NCBI RefSeq assembly: GCF_900106855.1 | Contig: NZ_FNWI01000004.1 | Span: 434,001-498,000, forward strand | Direction: 5' to 3' | DNA: 64,000 bases | Source: Varibaculum massiliense | Lineage (GTDB): Bacteria; Actinomycetota; Actinomycetes; Actinomycetales; Actinomycetaceae | Shown here: positions 50,693 to 60,316 of the stretch, piece by piece | Position numbering within the stretch: the first letter of the stretch is position 1 | How the letters are laid out: every line of letters begins with the position of its first letter | Translations under genes and position numbers: made by a program | The notes under the pieces: model-generated | What the model was told of the DNA's origin: nothing | The model's input: the letters and a program-made list of their open reading frames with translations, nothing else | The model's database searches: none

Positions 50693-53179
50693 TTAAGCGG
50701 TTACTGCGGCGTGACGCCTGGGGGTTTCCCCGCCATTATCTTCACCGGACTCCGTCTTCTTTTCCCAGGTAGGAGCACCTGCACCAAGCTGTTCCAAGCT
50801 CACCGCCTTGACGGCACCCGCACTTTGAATAGTCATCACCGCGCTCTCAGAAGAGTGCGTAACCGTCCCGGAAGTGGCGGCCATGCGAGGCGCTTTGGCA
50901 ACGACCTCACTTCCGCGAACATCTTCTGGTGATTCTTCTGGATTTATGTGCTGTTCAAAAGTATCTTTTACCGCATCTTTTTGGGGGGTGGCTACTTCTT
51001 GCACAGCTTCAGCGTTTTCCTGCGGATGAGGAACCGATTCTTTCCGCTCCTTTTCATTCACCGGGCTAGCTGGCTCTTTAGCTAAAGAATGCCGGGTATT
51101 ATCGGTATCCCCCTGTTGACTTTGGGGTTTGTCCTCATGAGCCTTGCTGGCAGCTGCCGCTACTTTCGCCATTGATGCCCGGTTCTTAGAATCGGTTTTT
51201 GCGCGTTTCTCGTTTCTCGCCTCGCGTTTTTGCCCCTGAGAACGCAAATTTTCGTCGCTATTCTCTCCGTTTTCTACCGGTTCCGAGTGCACAATAAACC
51301 CGCGTCCCTCGCAATGCTCACAAGGAGTAGAAAATGCCTCTACCAGCCCTTCTCCTACCCGCTTGCGGGTCATTTGCACCAGACCTAGGGAAGTAACTTC
51401 CGTGACCTGGTGGCGGGTACGATCTCGCCCTAGGCATTCTACTAGCCGCCGCAAAACCAAATCCCGGTTGGATTCCAGCACCATATCGACAAAGTCAATA
51501 ACCACGATTCCCCCGATATCACGCAGTCGCAGCTGACGCACGATTTCCTCGGCGGATTCTAAGTTGTTGCGGGTAACGGTTTCTTCTAAAGTACCCCCGG
51601 AACCAGTGTATTTCCCGGTGTTAACGTCAATGACCGTCATCGCTTCGGTACGGTCAATAATCAGGTAGCCGCCTGACGGCAACCACACTTTCCGATCCAT
51701 GCCTTTAGCCAGCTGTTCATCTACCCGGTGCGCGGCAAAAATATCGTCACTGCTCACCCACTGTTCCACCCGATCGCGCAGATCGGGAGCGAACTCTTCC
51801 ACATAGGAATCAACTTGACGATAAGTTTCCTTGCCTTGCACAATCAGCTTTTGGAAATCTTCATTGAACACGTCACGTACCACCCGCAAGGCAAGTTCCG
51901 GCTCTCCATGCAATAGGTAGGGTGCCGATTTGGAGGACGCGGCGTTCTTTTCGATTTTTTCCCACTGTCTTTGCAGACGCTGCACATCTTGGCGCAGTTG
52001 CTCTTCACTGGCGCCTTCGGCGGCCGTCCTAATGATTACCCCGAAGTCCTTGGGCACAATCACTTTCAATAATTTCTTGAGGCGGCGCCGCTCCCCCTCG
52101 GGAAGTTTCCGGGAAATTCCGGTCATTGATCCCCCCGGCACCAGCACCAAGAAACGTCCTGGCAGGGTTACTTGGGAAGTAAGTCGCGCACCCTTGTGTC
52201 CAATCGGATCTTTAGTTACTTGCACGGTAATCGAATCGCCAGATTTTAAGGCTTCTTCAATCCGGCGTGGCCGACCCTTCATCCCGGCGACGTCCCAATT
52301 GACTTCCCCGGCGTAAAGCACCGCATTACGTCCGCGCCCTAAATCAACGAAAGCTGCCTCCATAGAGGGCAACACGTTTTGCACTTTTCCGCGATAAACC
52401 GAGCCCACCATAGTGGTTTGGGTATGCCGGGACACATAGTGCTCAACCAGTACGTTGTCCTCAAGAACCGCAATCTGGTTTAGTCCGTCTTTAGAGCGGA
52501 TTAACATCGTGCGATCTACCGCTTCGCGCCGCGCTAAATATTCAGATTCGGTAATGATCTTGGGGCGGCGTCCCTCGCGGCGTCCCTCCCGGCGACGCTG
52601 CTTCTTCGCTTCTAGGCGCGTTGACCCTTTGACCTGCTCAATCTGGTCGACAGCTTCCGCATTACCACGCGTGCGGCGCCGACGCCGCCGGTGGCTACCA
52701 CTGGTTTCAGTTTCCTCTTGCGTTGCCCGCGCCGCCTGGGATTCGCCATTCTCCGAGCTATCTTTCGAGGCAGAAGCCTCTTTGGTGCGAGATTGTTTCT
52801 GGTTATCACCGGAACCGTTATCGCCGGCAGTGTCCTGGTCTTTACGGGATTTTTTGGCGCTGCGCGTCTTTTTCTCGCCTTTACCTTTACCGGTTTTACT
52901 TTTCTTATCGTTGTTGTCTTCGCCCTTTTTCCTGCCCTTGCGCTTTGAAGTTGTTTCCTGTTCACGAGTTACGTCCTCGTCAACGTGTACTTCCGGAACC
53001 GGAGCCGCCGCAAACATAGGAGCCCCAAAAGCCGGAGCCGCAGTAATCTGAGCGGGAGCCACCGGAGAGGATTCTATTTTCTTCGGAGCCGAAAAAGCCG
53101 GCCCAGAAAAAAGCGCCGCTCCACTATTTTGATTAGATTCTGTTTCGTTATTATTTGGGTCTTTCACCACTGATCTCAC
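50693..53179 (-). CDS. rne: ribonuclease E/G
   Basis: This is the endoribonuclease that starts mRNA decay and processes rRNA and tRNA. The 828 residues have a long, basic disordered N-terminus (about 1-220, KKGEDNNDKK-like). The catalytic part follows: S1 domain (TTMVGSVYRGKVQNVLPSME, about 255-340), 5' sensor/RNase H-like region, DNase-I-like catalytic Asp residues in VIDVNTGKYTGSGG and VIDFVDM, and the zinc-link CEHCEGRG. An acidic disordered tail follows (about 640-828). The frame opens with a GTG at 53179, but GTG codons at 53170 and 53167 have AGGTGAG at better spacing. The two disordered tails may assemble a degradosome. Confidence 0.92.
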   Translation of the reverse strand: MRSVVKDPNNNETESNQNSGAALFSGPAFSAPKKIESSPVAPAQITAAPAFGAPMFAAAPVPEVHVDEDVTREQETTSKRKGRKKGEDNNDKKSKTGKGKGEKKTRSAKKSRKDQDTAGDNGSGDNQKQSRTKEASASKDSSENGESQAARATQEETETSGSHRRRRRRTRGNAEAVDQIEQVKGSTRLEAKKQRRREGRREGRRPKIITESEYLARREAVDRTMLIRSKDGLNQIAVLEDNVLVEHYVSRHTQTTMVGSVYRGKVQNVLPSMEAAFVDLGRGRNAVLYAGEVNWDVAGMKGRPRRIEEALKSGDSITVQVTKDPIGHKGARLTSQVTLPGRFLVLVPGGSMTGISRKLPEGERRRLKKLLKVIVPKDFGVIIRTAAEGASEEQLRQDVQRLQRQWEKIEKNAASSKSAPYLLHGEPELALRVVRDVFNEDFQKLIVQGKETYRQVDSYVEEFAPDLRDRVEQWVSSDDIFAAHRVDEQLAKGMDRKVWLPSGGYLIIDRTEAMTVIDVNTGKYTGSGGTLEETVTRNNLESAEEIVRQLRLRDIGGIVVIDFVDMVLESNRDLVLRRLVECLGRDRTRHQVTEVTSLGLVQMTRKRVGEGLVEAFSTPCEHCEGRGFIVHSEPVENGENSDENLRSQGQKREARNEKRAKTDSKNRASMAKVAAAASKAHEDKPQSQQGDTDNTRHSLAKEPASPVNEKERKESVPHPQENAEAVQEVATPQKDAVKDTFEQHINPEESPEDVRGSEVVAKAPRMAATSGTVTHSSESAVMTIQSAGAVKAVSLEQLGAGAPTWEKKTESGEDNGGETPRRHAAVTA

Positions 53180-53440
53180 CTGGACACGCCCGCACCGACA
53201 AGTCCCCTATATTACGCCGTCCTCTAGGACGGAAGCCCTTGGTTACGCGAACATATTTATCCCACGCCAGAGAGTTTTCCTAGGAAAATAGTCCCTCTGG
53301 GCTGGTTTCCTCCGTAGTGCGACGGCAGAAACCATCCACAATCATTATTCCATATTTCTTAATTCTGTCGTAAAACAGGGGAAATTCTTAGGGAATCCTG
53401 GGAATTTCTTAGCGACCGCCTGAAAAACGAGCTACTGTAA

Positions 53441-53456
53441 GTGACAACGTTGTCAC
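53441..53456. promoter_or_regulatory. 16-bp perfect palindrome upstream of cydA (LacI-type operator candidate)
   Basis: GTGACAACGTTGTCAC is a perfect palindrome with a central CG, 75 bp upstream of the cydA start. The AACGTT core flanked by TGAC/GTCA looks like a LacI/GalR-family operator. The Rex consensus (TTGTGA..TCACAA) does not fit, and the GTGA/TCAC half sites are two bases too far apart for Crp. No regulator of this type is encoded in the window. The rest of 53180-53530 contains a short CCGTCCT/AGGACGG hairpin (near 53217) and no gene. Confidence 0.5.
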
Positions 53457-53530
53457 TATGGACTTCGCCTGAACAAGTTCATAGGGGGCAGCGACTTCAT
53501 AAACCGACTAGAAACGGAAAGGCGAGCAGA

Positions 53531-55066
53531 ATGACTATTGCTTCAACAGCATTAGATGCCACCATGTTGGCGCGATGGCAGTTCGGTATTACTACCGTCT
53601 ACCATTTCATCCTGGTTCCGTTCACCATCGGCATGTCCCTCCTAGTTGCCATTATGCAAACGAAATGGCACAAGACCGGCGAGGAATATTGGCTGAAGGC
53701 GACACGGTTCTTTGGGAAACTGTTCCTAATTAACTTTGCACTCGGTGTAGCCACCGGTATCGTGCAAGAATTCCAGTTCGGCATGAACTGGTCAGAGTAC
53801 TCCCGCTTTGTAGGCGACATCTTCGGTGCGCCGCTAGCGTGCGAGGCTCTAATCTCCTTCTTTATGGAGTCCACCTTCCTGGGTCTGTGGATCTTCGGCT
53901 GGGGCCGGCTATCTAAGAAGGCACACCTTACGTGCGCCTGGCTGGTCTTTGTCGGGGTTAACACTTCAGCTCTCTGGATTATCGGGGCAAACTCCTGGAT
54001 GCAGCACCCGGTAGGGGCAACCTTTGATCCGGAAACCGGCCGTGCGCAGTTGGACGGTCTGGCTGGATTCTTCCAGGTACTGCTTAACCCGGTATTGTGG
54101 GCGGCCTACACTCACGTTCTAACTACCTCTTGGCTACTGGTTGGCACCTTCGTTGCCGGTATTGCTATTTGGTGGATGGTTCGCTCTGCCAATGCCGGCG
54201 CCGAAACCGAGGCTCGTGATATTTGGCGTCCAATCGCCCGCTTCGGCATGCTGGTCATGATTATTGGTGGTCTGCTAACCGCAGTCACCGGACACATACA
54301 AGGTCAGCTGGTTGCCAAGCACCAGCCGGCCAAGATGGCTGCCGCGGAGGCTCTATGTGAGACTCCGAACGCTGGAGAAGGCGCGCCCTTTACTATTGCC
54401 GCTTTCGGACCGCTAGACGCTAAATGCGATCAAATCTCCAAGATTGGCGAAGTTCCCGGGGTTTACTCCTTCATGGCTACCAACTCCTTTACCGGAAAGG
54501 TAGAGGGTCTGGATACTTTGAACCAGCAATACGGCTCCGTGTTCTCGGAGATTCTCAGCCAGCGTGGCTACGATATGCAGTCCCAGCCGGTTGATTTCAG
54601 CCCGAACATTATCTTCAGCTTCTGGAGCTTCCGCCTGATGATGCTATTCGGCATCTTCTCGGCAATCCTGGCGATTTGGGGTCTGATTGCCACCAAGAAC
54701 GGCAAGATTTCTAAGTCCACCGGATTGGGCAAGTTCGCTATTTGGTGCTTGCCGATGCCCTACCTGGCTACCACCTTCGGCTGGCTATTCACCGAATGGG
54801 GTCGTCAGCCGTTCATCGTGCACCCGACAGATATGCAAGTTGATGGTTCCTCGGTATTTATGCTTACCGAGCATGGGCTTTCGTTCGCCGTCCCCGCCTG
54901 GCAGGTACTGGTTACCATGTTGGGCTTCACGCTGATCTACTTGGCACTAGGCATCGTCTGGTTCCTGTTGATCAAGCGTTACGTTAAGGAAGGTATCCAC
55001 GTCACTGCCAATGAAAAGGCGGTACACGGCGAGGATGCTGGCAAGAACCTAAGCTTTGCTTACTAG
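53531..55066 (+). CDS. cydA: cytochrome bd oxidase subunit I
   Basis: This is the heme-bearing subunit of the high-affinity quinol oxidase. I start it at the ATG at 53531 (511 residues), preceded by GGAAAGGCGAGCAGA. An earlier GTG at 53441 would read through the operator palindrome. Conserved sites are LARWQFGITTVYHFILVPFT (axial His of a b-type heme), ESTFLGLWIFGWGR, MQHPVGATFD, and TEWGRQPFIVH (the GRQ motif of the Q-loop end). About nine transmembrane helices are present. cydB follows after 21 bp, and cydDC lies downstream. Cytochrome bd gives respiration at low oxygen and resistance to peroxide and NO. Confidence 0.95.
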   Translation: MTIASTALDATMLARWQFGITTVYHFILVPFTIGMSLLVAIMQTKWHKTGEEYWLKATRFFGKLFLINFALGVATGIVQEFQFGMNWSEYSRFVGDIFGAPLACEALISFFMESTFLGLWIFGWGRLSKKAHLTCAWLVFVGVNTSALWIIGANSWMQHPVGATFDPETGRAQLDGLAGFFQVLLNPVLWAAYTHVLTTSWLLVGTFVAGIAIWWMVRSANAGAETEARDIWRPIARFGMLVMIIGGLLTAVTGHIQGQLVAKHQPAKMAAAEALCETPNAGEGAPFTIAAFGPLDAKCDQISKIGEVPGVYSFMATNSFTGKVEGLDTLNQQYGSVFSEILSQRGYDMQSQPVDFSPNIIFSFWSFRLMMLFGIFSAILAIWGLIATKNGKISKSTGLGKFAIWCLPMPYLATTFGWLFTEWGRQPFIVHPTDMQVDGSSVFMLTEHGLSFAVPAWQVLVTMLGFTLIYLALGIVWFLLIKRYVKEGIHVTANEKAVHGEDAGKNLSFAY

Positions 55067-55087
55067 GTCAGATAGGAGATCGAAGAG

Positions 55088-56224
55088 ATGACTATTCTAC
55101 AAGTTATTTGGTTCATCCTGATCGCCGTCCTGTGGACTGGCTATCTGGTACTGGAAGGATTCGGGGTAGGCGCCGGCATGGTCATGCCGATGGTAGCCAA
55201 GACTGACCGGGAACGCTCTCAGGTACAAAAAACCTTTGGTCCGGTTTGGGATGGTAACGAGGTTTGGTTGCTAACTGCCGGGGGCGCCACTTTCGCCGCC
55301 TTCCCGGAATGGTATGCCACCATGTTCTCCGGAATGTACCTAGCGCTATTCTTGATCCTGTTCTGCTTAATCATCCGTATTTGCGCGATTGAGTGGCGCA
55401 CCAAAGTAGCTTCGGCTGCTTGGCGGGGTCGCTGGGACAGCTGGCAGACCATTGTGGCTTGGCTAGTTCCGATTCTGTTCGGCGTAGCCTTTGCCAACCT
55501 GGTTCAGGGCATGAACATTGCGATTACCCAATACAACACCCCGGGTGAAGCCGTGGCGGGAGCTGCTGACCTCAGCAAGCACGTCCACAACTTCACTTCA
55601 CAGGGCGCTCCTGCCGGTAGTGTGTTCCTCTCGCTGCTAACCCCCTACACCATTGCCGGTGGGGTCATGCTAGCGCTGGTATTCGCTACTCAGGGTCTGG
55701 CTTTCTTGGCGCTACGCACCACTGGTGAAGTACAGAACCGCGCTAAGAACCTACTCGGCAAGTTCGCGATTGCGGACACCGTGTTGGTTGCCGTAGCTGC
55801 GCTTTGGGGTCAATTCCTGTACGCCTCCCAAGCCATGGCTTGGATCCCGCTGATCATTGCCGCCTTGGCATTTGTCGCCGCGGTGTTGATGGCTCTTCGC
55901 GGCTCCGAATGGGGTACCTTGCTCGCCCACTCCGTCGGAATCGCTGGGGCAGTAGCGTGGATCTTTACCGCGATGGCACCCAACGCAATGAAGTCTTCCA
56001 TCAAGCCAGAGTTCTCTCTGACTATCTGGGATGCTTCCTCTTCGCAGTCCACTTTGGCGATTATGCTAGTGATCGCGCTGGTAGTGGTACCCATCGTTTT
56101 GGGTTACACCTACTGGAGCTACACGCGGATGCCACTGAAGATTACTCTTGAGGATCTGGACGAAAACCCGGGTGTCCCCTGGGACAAGATTCGTCAGGGT
56201 GCTTCTTTCCTCGCGGAAAGCTAG
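55088..56224 (+). CDS. cydB: cytochrome bd oxidase subunit II
   Basis: This is the second membrane subunit of cytochrome bd, 378 residues with about eight or nine helices. Typical stretches are LWTGYLVLEGFGVGAGM, FGPVWDGNEVWLLTAGGATF (motif conserved in CydB), AAFPEWYATMFSGMYLALFL and LALVFATQGLAFLALRTTG. The ATG has AGGAGATCGAAGAG upstream. It is the end of the cydAB unit: a strong terminator (56285-56328) and a block of palindromic repeats separate it from cydD. Confidence 0.94.
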   Translation: MTILQVIWFILIAVLWTGYLVLEGFGVGAGMVMPMVAKTDRERSQVQKTFGPVWDGNEVWLLTAGGATFAAFPEWYATMFSGMYLALFLILFCLIIRICAIEWRTKVASAAWRGRWDSWQTIVAWLVPILFGVAFANLVQGMNIAITQYNTPGEAVAGAADLSKHVHNFTSQGAPAGSVFLSLLTPYTIAGGVMLALVFATQGLAFLALRTTGEVQNRAKNLLGKFAIADTVLVAVAALWGQFLYASQAMAWIPLIIAALAFVAAVLMALRGSEWGTLLAHSVGIAGAVAWIFTAMAPNAMKSSIKPEFSLTIWDASSSQSTLAIMLVIALVVVPIVLGYTYWSYTRMPLKITLEDLDENPGVPWDKIRQGASFLAES

Positions 56225-56284
56225 GCAAATAATCGGCACCTATCAGGTAACTCCCAACTAGATGCCGAACAATAAAAACTAAAT

Positions 56285-56328
56285 AAATAGTGTTGGCCTT
56301 GGCTGAATAGCCAAGGCCAACACTATTT
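56285..56328. terminator. intrinsic terminator after cydB
   Basis: AAATAGTGTTGGCCTTGGCT and its exact reverse complement form a perfect 20-bp stem with a 4-base GAAT loop, followed by TTTA on the forward strand. It lies 60 bp after the cydB stop. Confidence 0.88.
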
Positions 56329-56393
56329 TTACCCCCGCGACTATTGACCTCATAGAAGGTCTGGGCCAGAAAAAGTACTCGGAAAGAAGGCGC

Positions 56394-56493
56394 GGGGGCT
56401 AGGTTTTTCCTCCCGCCCAAGAATTCAGAAAACGTAGCGACGTTTTCTGAATTCTTATGCCCACCGCACCCACTCGGATAAAACCTAGCCCCC
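56394..56493 (+). repeat. structured intergenic repeat, copy 2
   Basis: Perfect 14-base outer arms (56394-56407 and 56480-56493) enclose a perfect 17-bp hairpin (56419-56456, loop AGCG). The order of blocks matches copy 1 at 40099-40269 on the opposite strand. In the inner stem CAG pairs with CTG here, whereas copy 1 has TGG paired with CCA at the same place, so the pairing is kept while the bases changed. Confidence 0.72.
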
Positions 56494-56507
56494 ACACCCG
56501 GGTAACC

Positions 56508-56633
56508 GGTCTGGGTGAAAAAAGATGCGAGAGGGGGCTTGAGCCGAGCGAAGCAAGGTTCACCGGGGTCCCCCGAGCGCTTTTTTCACCCAGACCTGGA
56601 ATGAGCGTGGGAGAAGAAATCCTTCTCCCACGC
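56508..56633. repeat. further hairpins between cydB and cydD
   Basis: A 17-bp perfect stem joins 56508-56524 with 56580-56596 (GGTCTGGGTGAAAAAAG and its complement), enclosing about 55 bases. A separate 12-bp stem with 5-base loop lies at 56605-56633 (GCGTGGGAGAAG). With copy 2 of the structured repeat they fill most of the 498-bp gap 56225-56722, in which I see no gene. Confidence 0.6.
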
Positions 56634-56722
56634 GTAAGCAACGACTACTCGATGAACAAGGTTTAGAGTTTTCAGGTTCCTGTGGGAAAATAGTCCCATT
56701 AATTGCACGGAGGACACTTGTT

Positions 56723-58504
56723 TTGAAACCACTTGATCCGAAACTGCTGAAATATGCTAAGTCTGCGCGGGTCGCCATTGCCATCACCGCAGTTACCGGC
56801 ATTATGCAAGCAGGTCTAGTAATCGCCCAATGCTTTCTGATTGCAGCCTTAATTTCTCCAGTGATATCTTTGCGCCAGTCCTGGGGTCAAGTCGCCCACT
56901 TTGCTTTTTGGTTAGCGATTGTTTCCCTGGCGCGGCTAGCGCTCACCTATTTCCGTTCCTACCATCAACATCGGGCTGCCAAGAAAGCGATTCGAGAATT
57001 GCGTGGGCGGGTACTGGCTCATTGTTTAAAACTCGGTCCGCGTTGGCTGGCACGTAAAGGTACCGACACGGTAACGCTAGCTACCCGCGGTCTAGAAAAA
57101 CTCGGTCCTTATTTCGTGGACTATATTCCGCAACTAATCTTGGCGGTCACGGTAACTCCCCTGGTGCTACTGGTAATGGCATTTATGGATTTTTGGTCAG
57201 CACTGGTAGCGATCATAACTATTCCTCTGATTCCGATATTTATGGTGATTATCGGGCTGATGACCCAGACTGCCTCGGATCGCCGCTTGGCCACTATGCA
57301 GCATTTGGGGCGGCAACTGCTCGATTTAGTTGCCGGTTTAGCCACTTTAAAGAGCCTGGGCAGGCATCGCGGTCCGGAAAAACAGATTTCCTCCATTGGG
57401 AAAACCTATACCCAAACCACGATGGCGACTTTACGGATCGCCTTCCTGTCAGGTGCCGTCCTGGAGTTCATTTCGATTCTTTCGGTAGCAATCGTGGCGG
57501 TCACCGTAGGCTTGCGGATGGTGGTTGGCGGCCTCGACCTCTACACCGGACTAATTGCGATTATGCTGGCTCCCGAGGTGTACGCACCGGTGCGGGAAGT
57601 CGGAAAATTCTTCCACGCCTCCGCCGATGGGCTTTCGGCCTCCCAATCTGCCTTCGAAATCTTGGAAACTCCCCCGGCTACCGGGGGTGATAAACCGGCT
57701 CCTAAGCTAGAAGAAACCACTATTACCATTAAGGATCTGGGGATGCGTTCGCGGGGAGCTTGGGCACCCAACGCCGTAAATATGGTGATTAAACCAGCTA
57801 CAATCACCGCCTTAGTGGGCAAATCTGGCGAAGGTAAAACCACTACCGTGATGGCGTTATTAAAACAGCTCTCCTGTGACCGCGGCACTATTACCCTCAC
57901 CGCTGCCTCTGGCAAAACCCTGGATTTAGATGAGGTTTCCCCGGATTCTTGGTGGGAGCAAACCTCTTGGCTACCGCAGATGCCGCTACTTTTGCCGGGA
58001 ACTTTAGCCCAAAATATTGCGGAGAGCCCCGCCCACCTGAAGGAATTATTTCCGCATGGCGAACCTGGCGAGCAGGTGCAGCGAGCTGCTAATCTCGCAG
58101 GTTTTGCCGAGGTAGTAGCGAAGCTACCAGACGGCTGGAACACTTTCTTACGCGCCGGCGGGGAAGGCCTGTCGGTAGGTCAGCGCCAACGCCTCGCCCT
58201 AGTACGAGCGTTACTGTCTACTAAACAGTTAATCGCCCTGGATGAGCCTTCTGCCCACCTAGATGCGCATTTGGTTGCCCAGGTCGCCCAAGTTGTCCAG
58301 CAGCTAAAGGATGCGGGAAAAACCGTAGTTTTAATTGCTCACCGCAAAGAACTTGCCCAGATCGCAGACCAGGTAGTGCGGATTTCCTCGGTGCCCTTTA
58401 CCGCTGAGGAGGCCGAGGAATATCGCGATAGCCAGCCGCAGGCAGCCATAGCCAGTGAGGCGGAGATTCCTGAATTCTTAGGTTCGACCCGGGGGTTGGA
58501 ATAA
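56723..58504 (+). CDS. cydD: CydD subunit of the CydDC ABC exporter
   Basis: This is one half of the heterodimeric CydDC ABC transporter. It exports glutathione/cysteine-type thiols or handles heme, and is needed for cytochrome bd assembly. The 593 residues comprise a six-helix membrane domain (about 15-310) and an ATPase domain with Walker A (VGKSGEGKTTT), the signature LSVGQRQRLALVRAL and Walker B (LIALDEPSAHLD). The start is TTG (56723-56725) with GGAGG nine bases upstream. The cydC ATG follows the stop directly. Confidence 0.9.
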   Translation: MKPLDPKLLKYAKSARVAIAITAVTGIMQAGLVIAQCFLIAALISPVISLRQSWGQVAHFAFWLAIVSLARLALTYFRSYHQHRAAKKAIRELRGRVLAHCLKLGPRWLARKGTDTVTLATRGLEKLGPYFVDYIPQLILAVTVTPLVLLVMAFMDFWSALVAIITIPLIPIFMVIIGLMTQTASDRRLATMQHLGRQLLDLVAGLATLKSLGRHRGPEKQISSIGKTYTQTTMATLRIAFLSGAVLEFISILSVAIVAVTVGLRMVVGGLDLYTGLIAIMLAPEVYAPVREVGKFFHASADGLSASQSAFEILETPPATGGDKPAPKLEETTITIKDLGMRSRGAWAPNAVNMVIKPATITALVGKSGEGKTTTVMALLKQLSCDRGTITLTAASGKTLDLDEVSPDSWWEQTSWLPQMPLLLPGTLAQNIAESPAHLKELFPHGEPGEQVQRAANLAGFAEVVAKLPDGWNTFLRAGGEGLSVGQRQRLALVRALLSTKQLIALDEPSAHLDAHLVAQVAQVVQQLKDAGKTVVLIAHRKELAQIADQVVRISSVPFTAEEAEEYRDSQPQAAIASEAEIPEFLGSTRGLE

Positions 58505-60316
58505 ATGAAGACTTGGTTTATTACTGCTCAGGAACGCCAGGCACTTAAGCGGGCGATTAAACTTTTGGAACTTAAACCGGGAACTTTGTTCCTCGCCTGT
58601 TTTTTGGGTGCTGCCGGATTGGGCGCTTCAATTGCTCTGGGGGCGACTGCCGCCTGGTTGATTGCGCGCGCCTCGCAAATGCCGCCCGTCCTCTACCTAG
58701 AGGTAGCAGTGGTATCGGTGCGTTTCTTCGGGATTTCGAAAGCAGTCTTCCGCTATTTAGAGCGCCTTGCCTCCCACCAGTTGGGGGTTTCCGGAATGAC
58801 CACCCTGCGCACTAACCTATACAAGACGCTTTCACATTCCGATACTGCCCGCATTGCCAGCCTGCGCCGCGGAGATATTCTCGACCGGATGGGAACCGAT
58901 GTTGATAATATCGGCGATTTCGTAGTCAAAAGTCTGCTGCCGGCAATGGTAGCCACTATCGTGGGGGTAATTACGGTAGTGGGAATTTCGCTAGTAGATT
59001 GGCGCGCCGGACTGTTCTTAACCCTGGGATTGCTGCTGTCGGGAGTGGTGGGACCGTTATTTACTATTCGCTCTACCCGGATTGCCCAACACCGGGAAAC
59101 CGAGAGTCGCGCCCACATTTCGGAAGTGGCAATGACCATTGTTGATGGCGCTGCTCAAATCACAGTTGACGGGCAAACCCAGCAGGTGCTTGCGGGCCTA
59201 TCCGATTTAGAAGATCAACTGTATGACGCGAAAGATGCCACCGCGAAACCTGCAGCTTGGGCGGCCGCTATCGACGTATTCGGCATGCTGATGTCGGTGA
59301 TTATGGCGGCTTATTTCGGGATTTTTGCGGTCAATGATCAATCAATCCCCGAGGTGATGCTGGCAGTGTTGGCGCTTACTCCCCTTTCTGCTTTCGAGGG
59401 TACCTCCCAGCTAGGTTCTGCCGCCCAACAGTTGGTGATTTCAGCGACTTCCGCCGTGCGAATCATGAATATGTTGCCTCCGGAAGAGCAAGTAAAAGCT
59501 GCTGAAGAAACCGAAGAAGTGTTGACGGAAAACTGCAAGCCGAGCGAACCCAGCATTTTAGAAGCCAAGGATTTGGCTATCGGCTGGCCGGGCGGTCCGG
59601 TGGTGGCTGACGAGATTAATCTGCGCCTGGCTCCCGGGGATCACCTGGCGATTGTGGGTCAGTCTGGCATTGGGAAAACCACGCTGCTTTATACCTTAGC
59701 TGGCCTGCTAAAACCGGTTGCTGGGAGCGTGAAAATTGACGGAGTAGATATTTCTTCTCTGCCGCGTACGCAAGCGGCGGCTAATTTCGTGATTACCCCC
59801 GAGGACGCCCATATATTCGAAACCACCATTTTGGAAAACTTGCGGGTGGCTAACGGTCAGCTTTCCGTCTCCGAGGGCGAAGAACTCTTGATAGAAGCCG
59901 GTTTAGGTGATTGGCTTTCCTCGCTACCAGAGGGTATCGAAACCGAGTTAGGTTCGGGAGCAACCACTATTTCTGGTGGGGAACGCCGCCGCATTCTGCT
60001 GGCACGCGCCCTAGCCGCTAAAGCTCCACTGCTAGCTCTAGACGAGCCGGGCGAACACTTAGATCCGGAAACTGCCGATGCGCTACTGCGTGATTTACTT
60101 ACTGCCGGCAGCGAAGATCATCAGCGGGGAGTCATTCTGGTTACCCACCGCCTCACCCCACTTGACCAGGCAGATCAGGTTTTCATTATGGATAAACCGC
60201 ATGGCAGCCCGGACGAACCGGCAACTTTCGTAGCCCAAGGTACCCATCGGGAGCTGCTGGAAAGTCACCAAGGATATGCTTGGAGCCTACGTCAGGAGCA
60301 AGTAGATGTCTTTTAA
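58505..60316 (+). CDS. cydC: CydC subunit of the CydDC ABC exporter
   Basis: This is the partner half of CydDC, 603 residues. It has a six-helix transmembrane region (about 25-320; conserved LGASIALGATAAWLIARAS and RYLERLASHQLGVS), then the ATPase with Walker A (VGQSGIGKTTLLY), the signature TISGGERRRILLARAL and Walker B (LLALDEPGEHLD). The ATG immediately follows the cydD stop, and the sensor-kinase gene overlaps its 3' end by 11 bases, so cydD, cydC and the kinase form one transcription unit. Confidence 0.9.
   Translation: MKTWFITAQERQALKRAIKLLELKPGTLFLACFLGAAGLGASIALGATAAWLIARASQMPPVLYLEVAVVSVRFFGISKAVFRYLERLASHQLGVSGMTTLRTNLYKTLSHSDTARIASLRRGDILDRMGTDVDNIGDFVVKSLLPAMVATIVGVITVVGISLVDWRAGLFLTLGLLLSGVVGPLFTIRSTRIAQHRETESRAHISEVAMTIVDGAAQITVDGQTQQVLAGLSDLEDQLYDAKDATAKPAAWAAAIDVFGMLMSVIMAAYFGIFAVNDQSIPEVMLAVLALTPLSAFEGTSQLGSAAQQLVISATSAVRIMNMLPPEEQVKAAEETEEVLTENCKPSEPSILEAKDLAIGWPGGPVVADEINLRLAPGDHLAIVGQSGIGKTTLLYTLAGLLKPVAGSVKIDGVDISSLPRTQAAANFVITPEDAHIFETTILENLRVANGQLSVSEGEELLIEAGLGDWLSSLPEGIETELGSGATTISGGERRRILLARALAAKAPLLALDEPGEHLDPETADALLRDLLTAGSEDHQRGVILVTHRLTPLDQADQVFIMDKPHGSPDEPATFVAQGTHRELLESHQGYAWSLRQEQVDVF

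Noticed and set aside
52455-53051. 198-residue forward-strand frame opposite rne
   Set aside because: Its Arg/Ser-rich composition mirrors the basic, low-complexity N-terminus of RNase E/G; no plausible ribosome-binding site.
53441-53456. Rex or Crp/GlxR site before cydA
   Set aside because: The half sites are GTGAC/GTCAC around AACGTT. Rex needs TTGTGA/TCACAA, and Crp has GTGA and TCAC six rather than eight bases apart.
53441-53530. earlier GTG start for cydA
   Set aside because: It lies inside the 16-bp palindrome, and the extra 30 residues do not resemble CydA N-termini. The ATG at 53531 gives the typical LARWQFG start.
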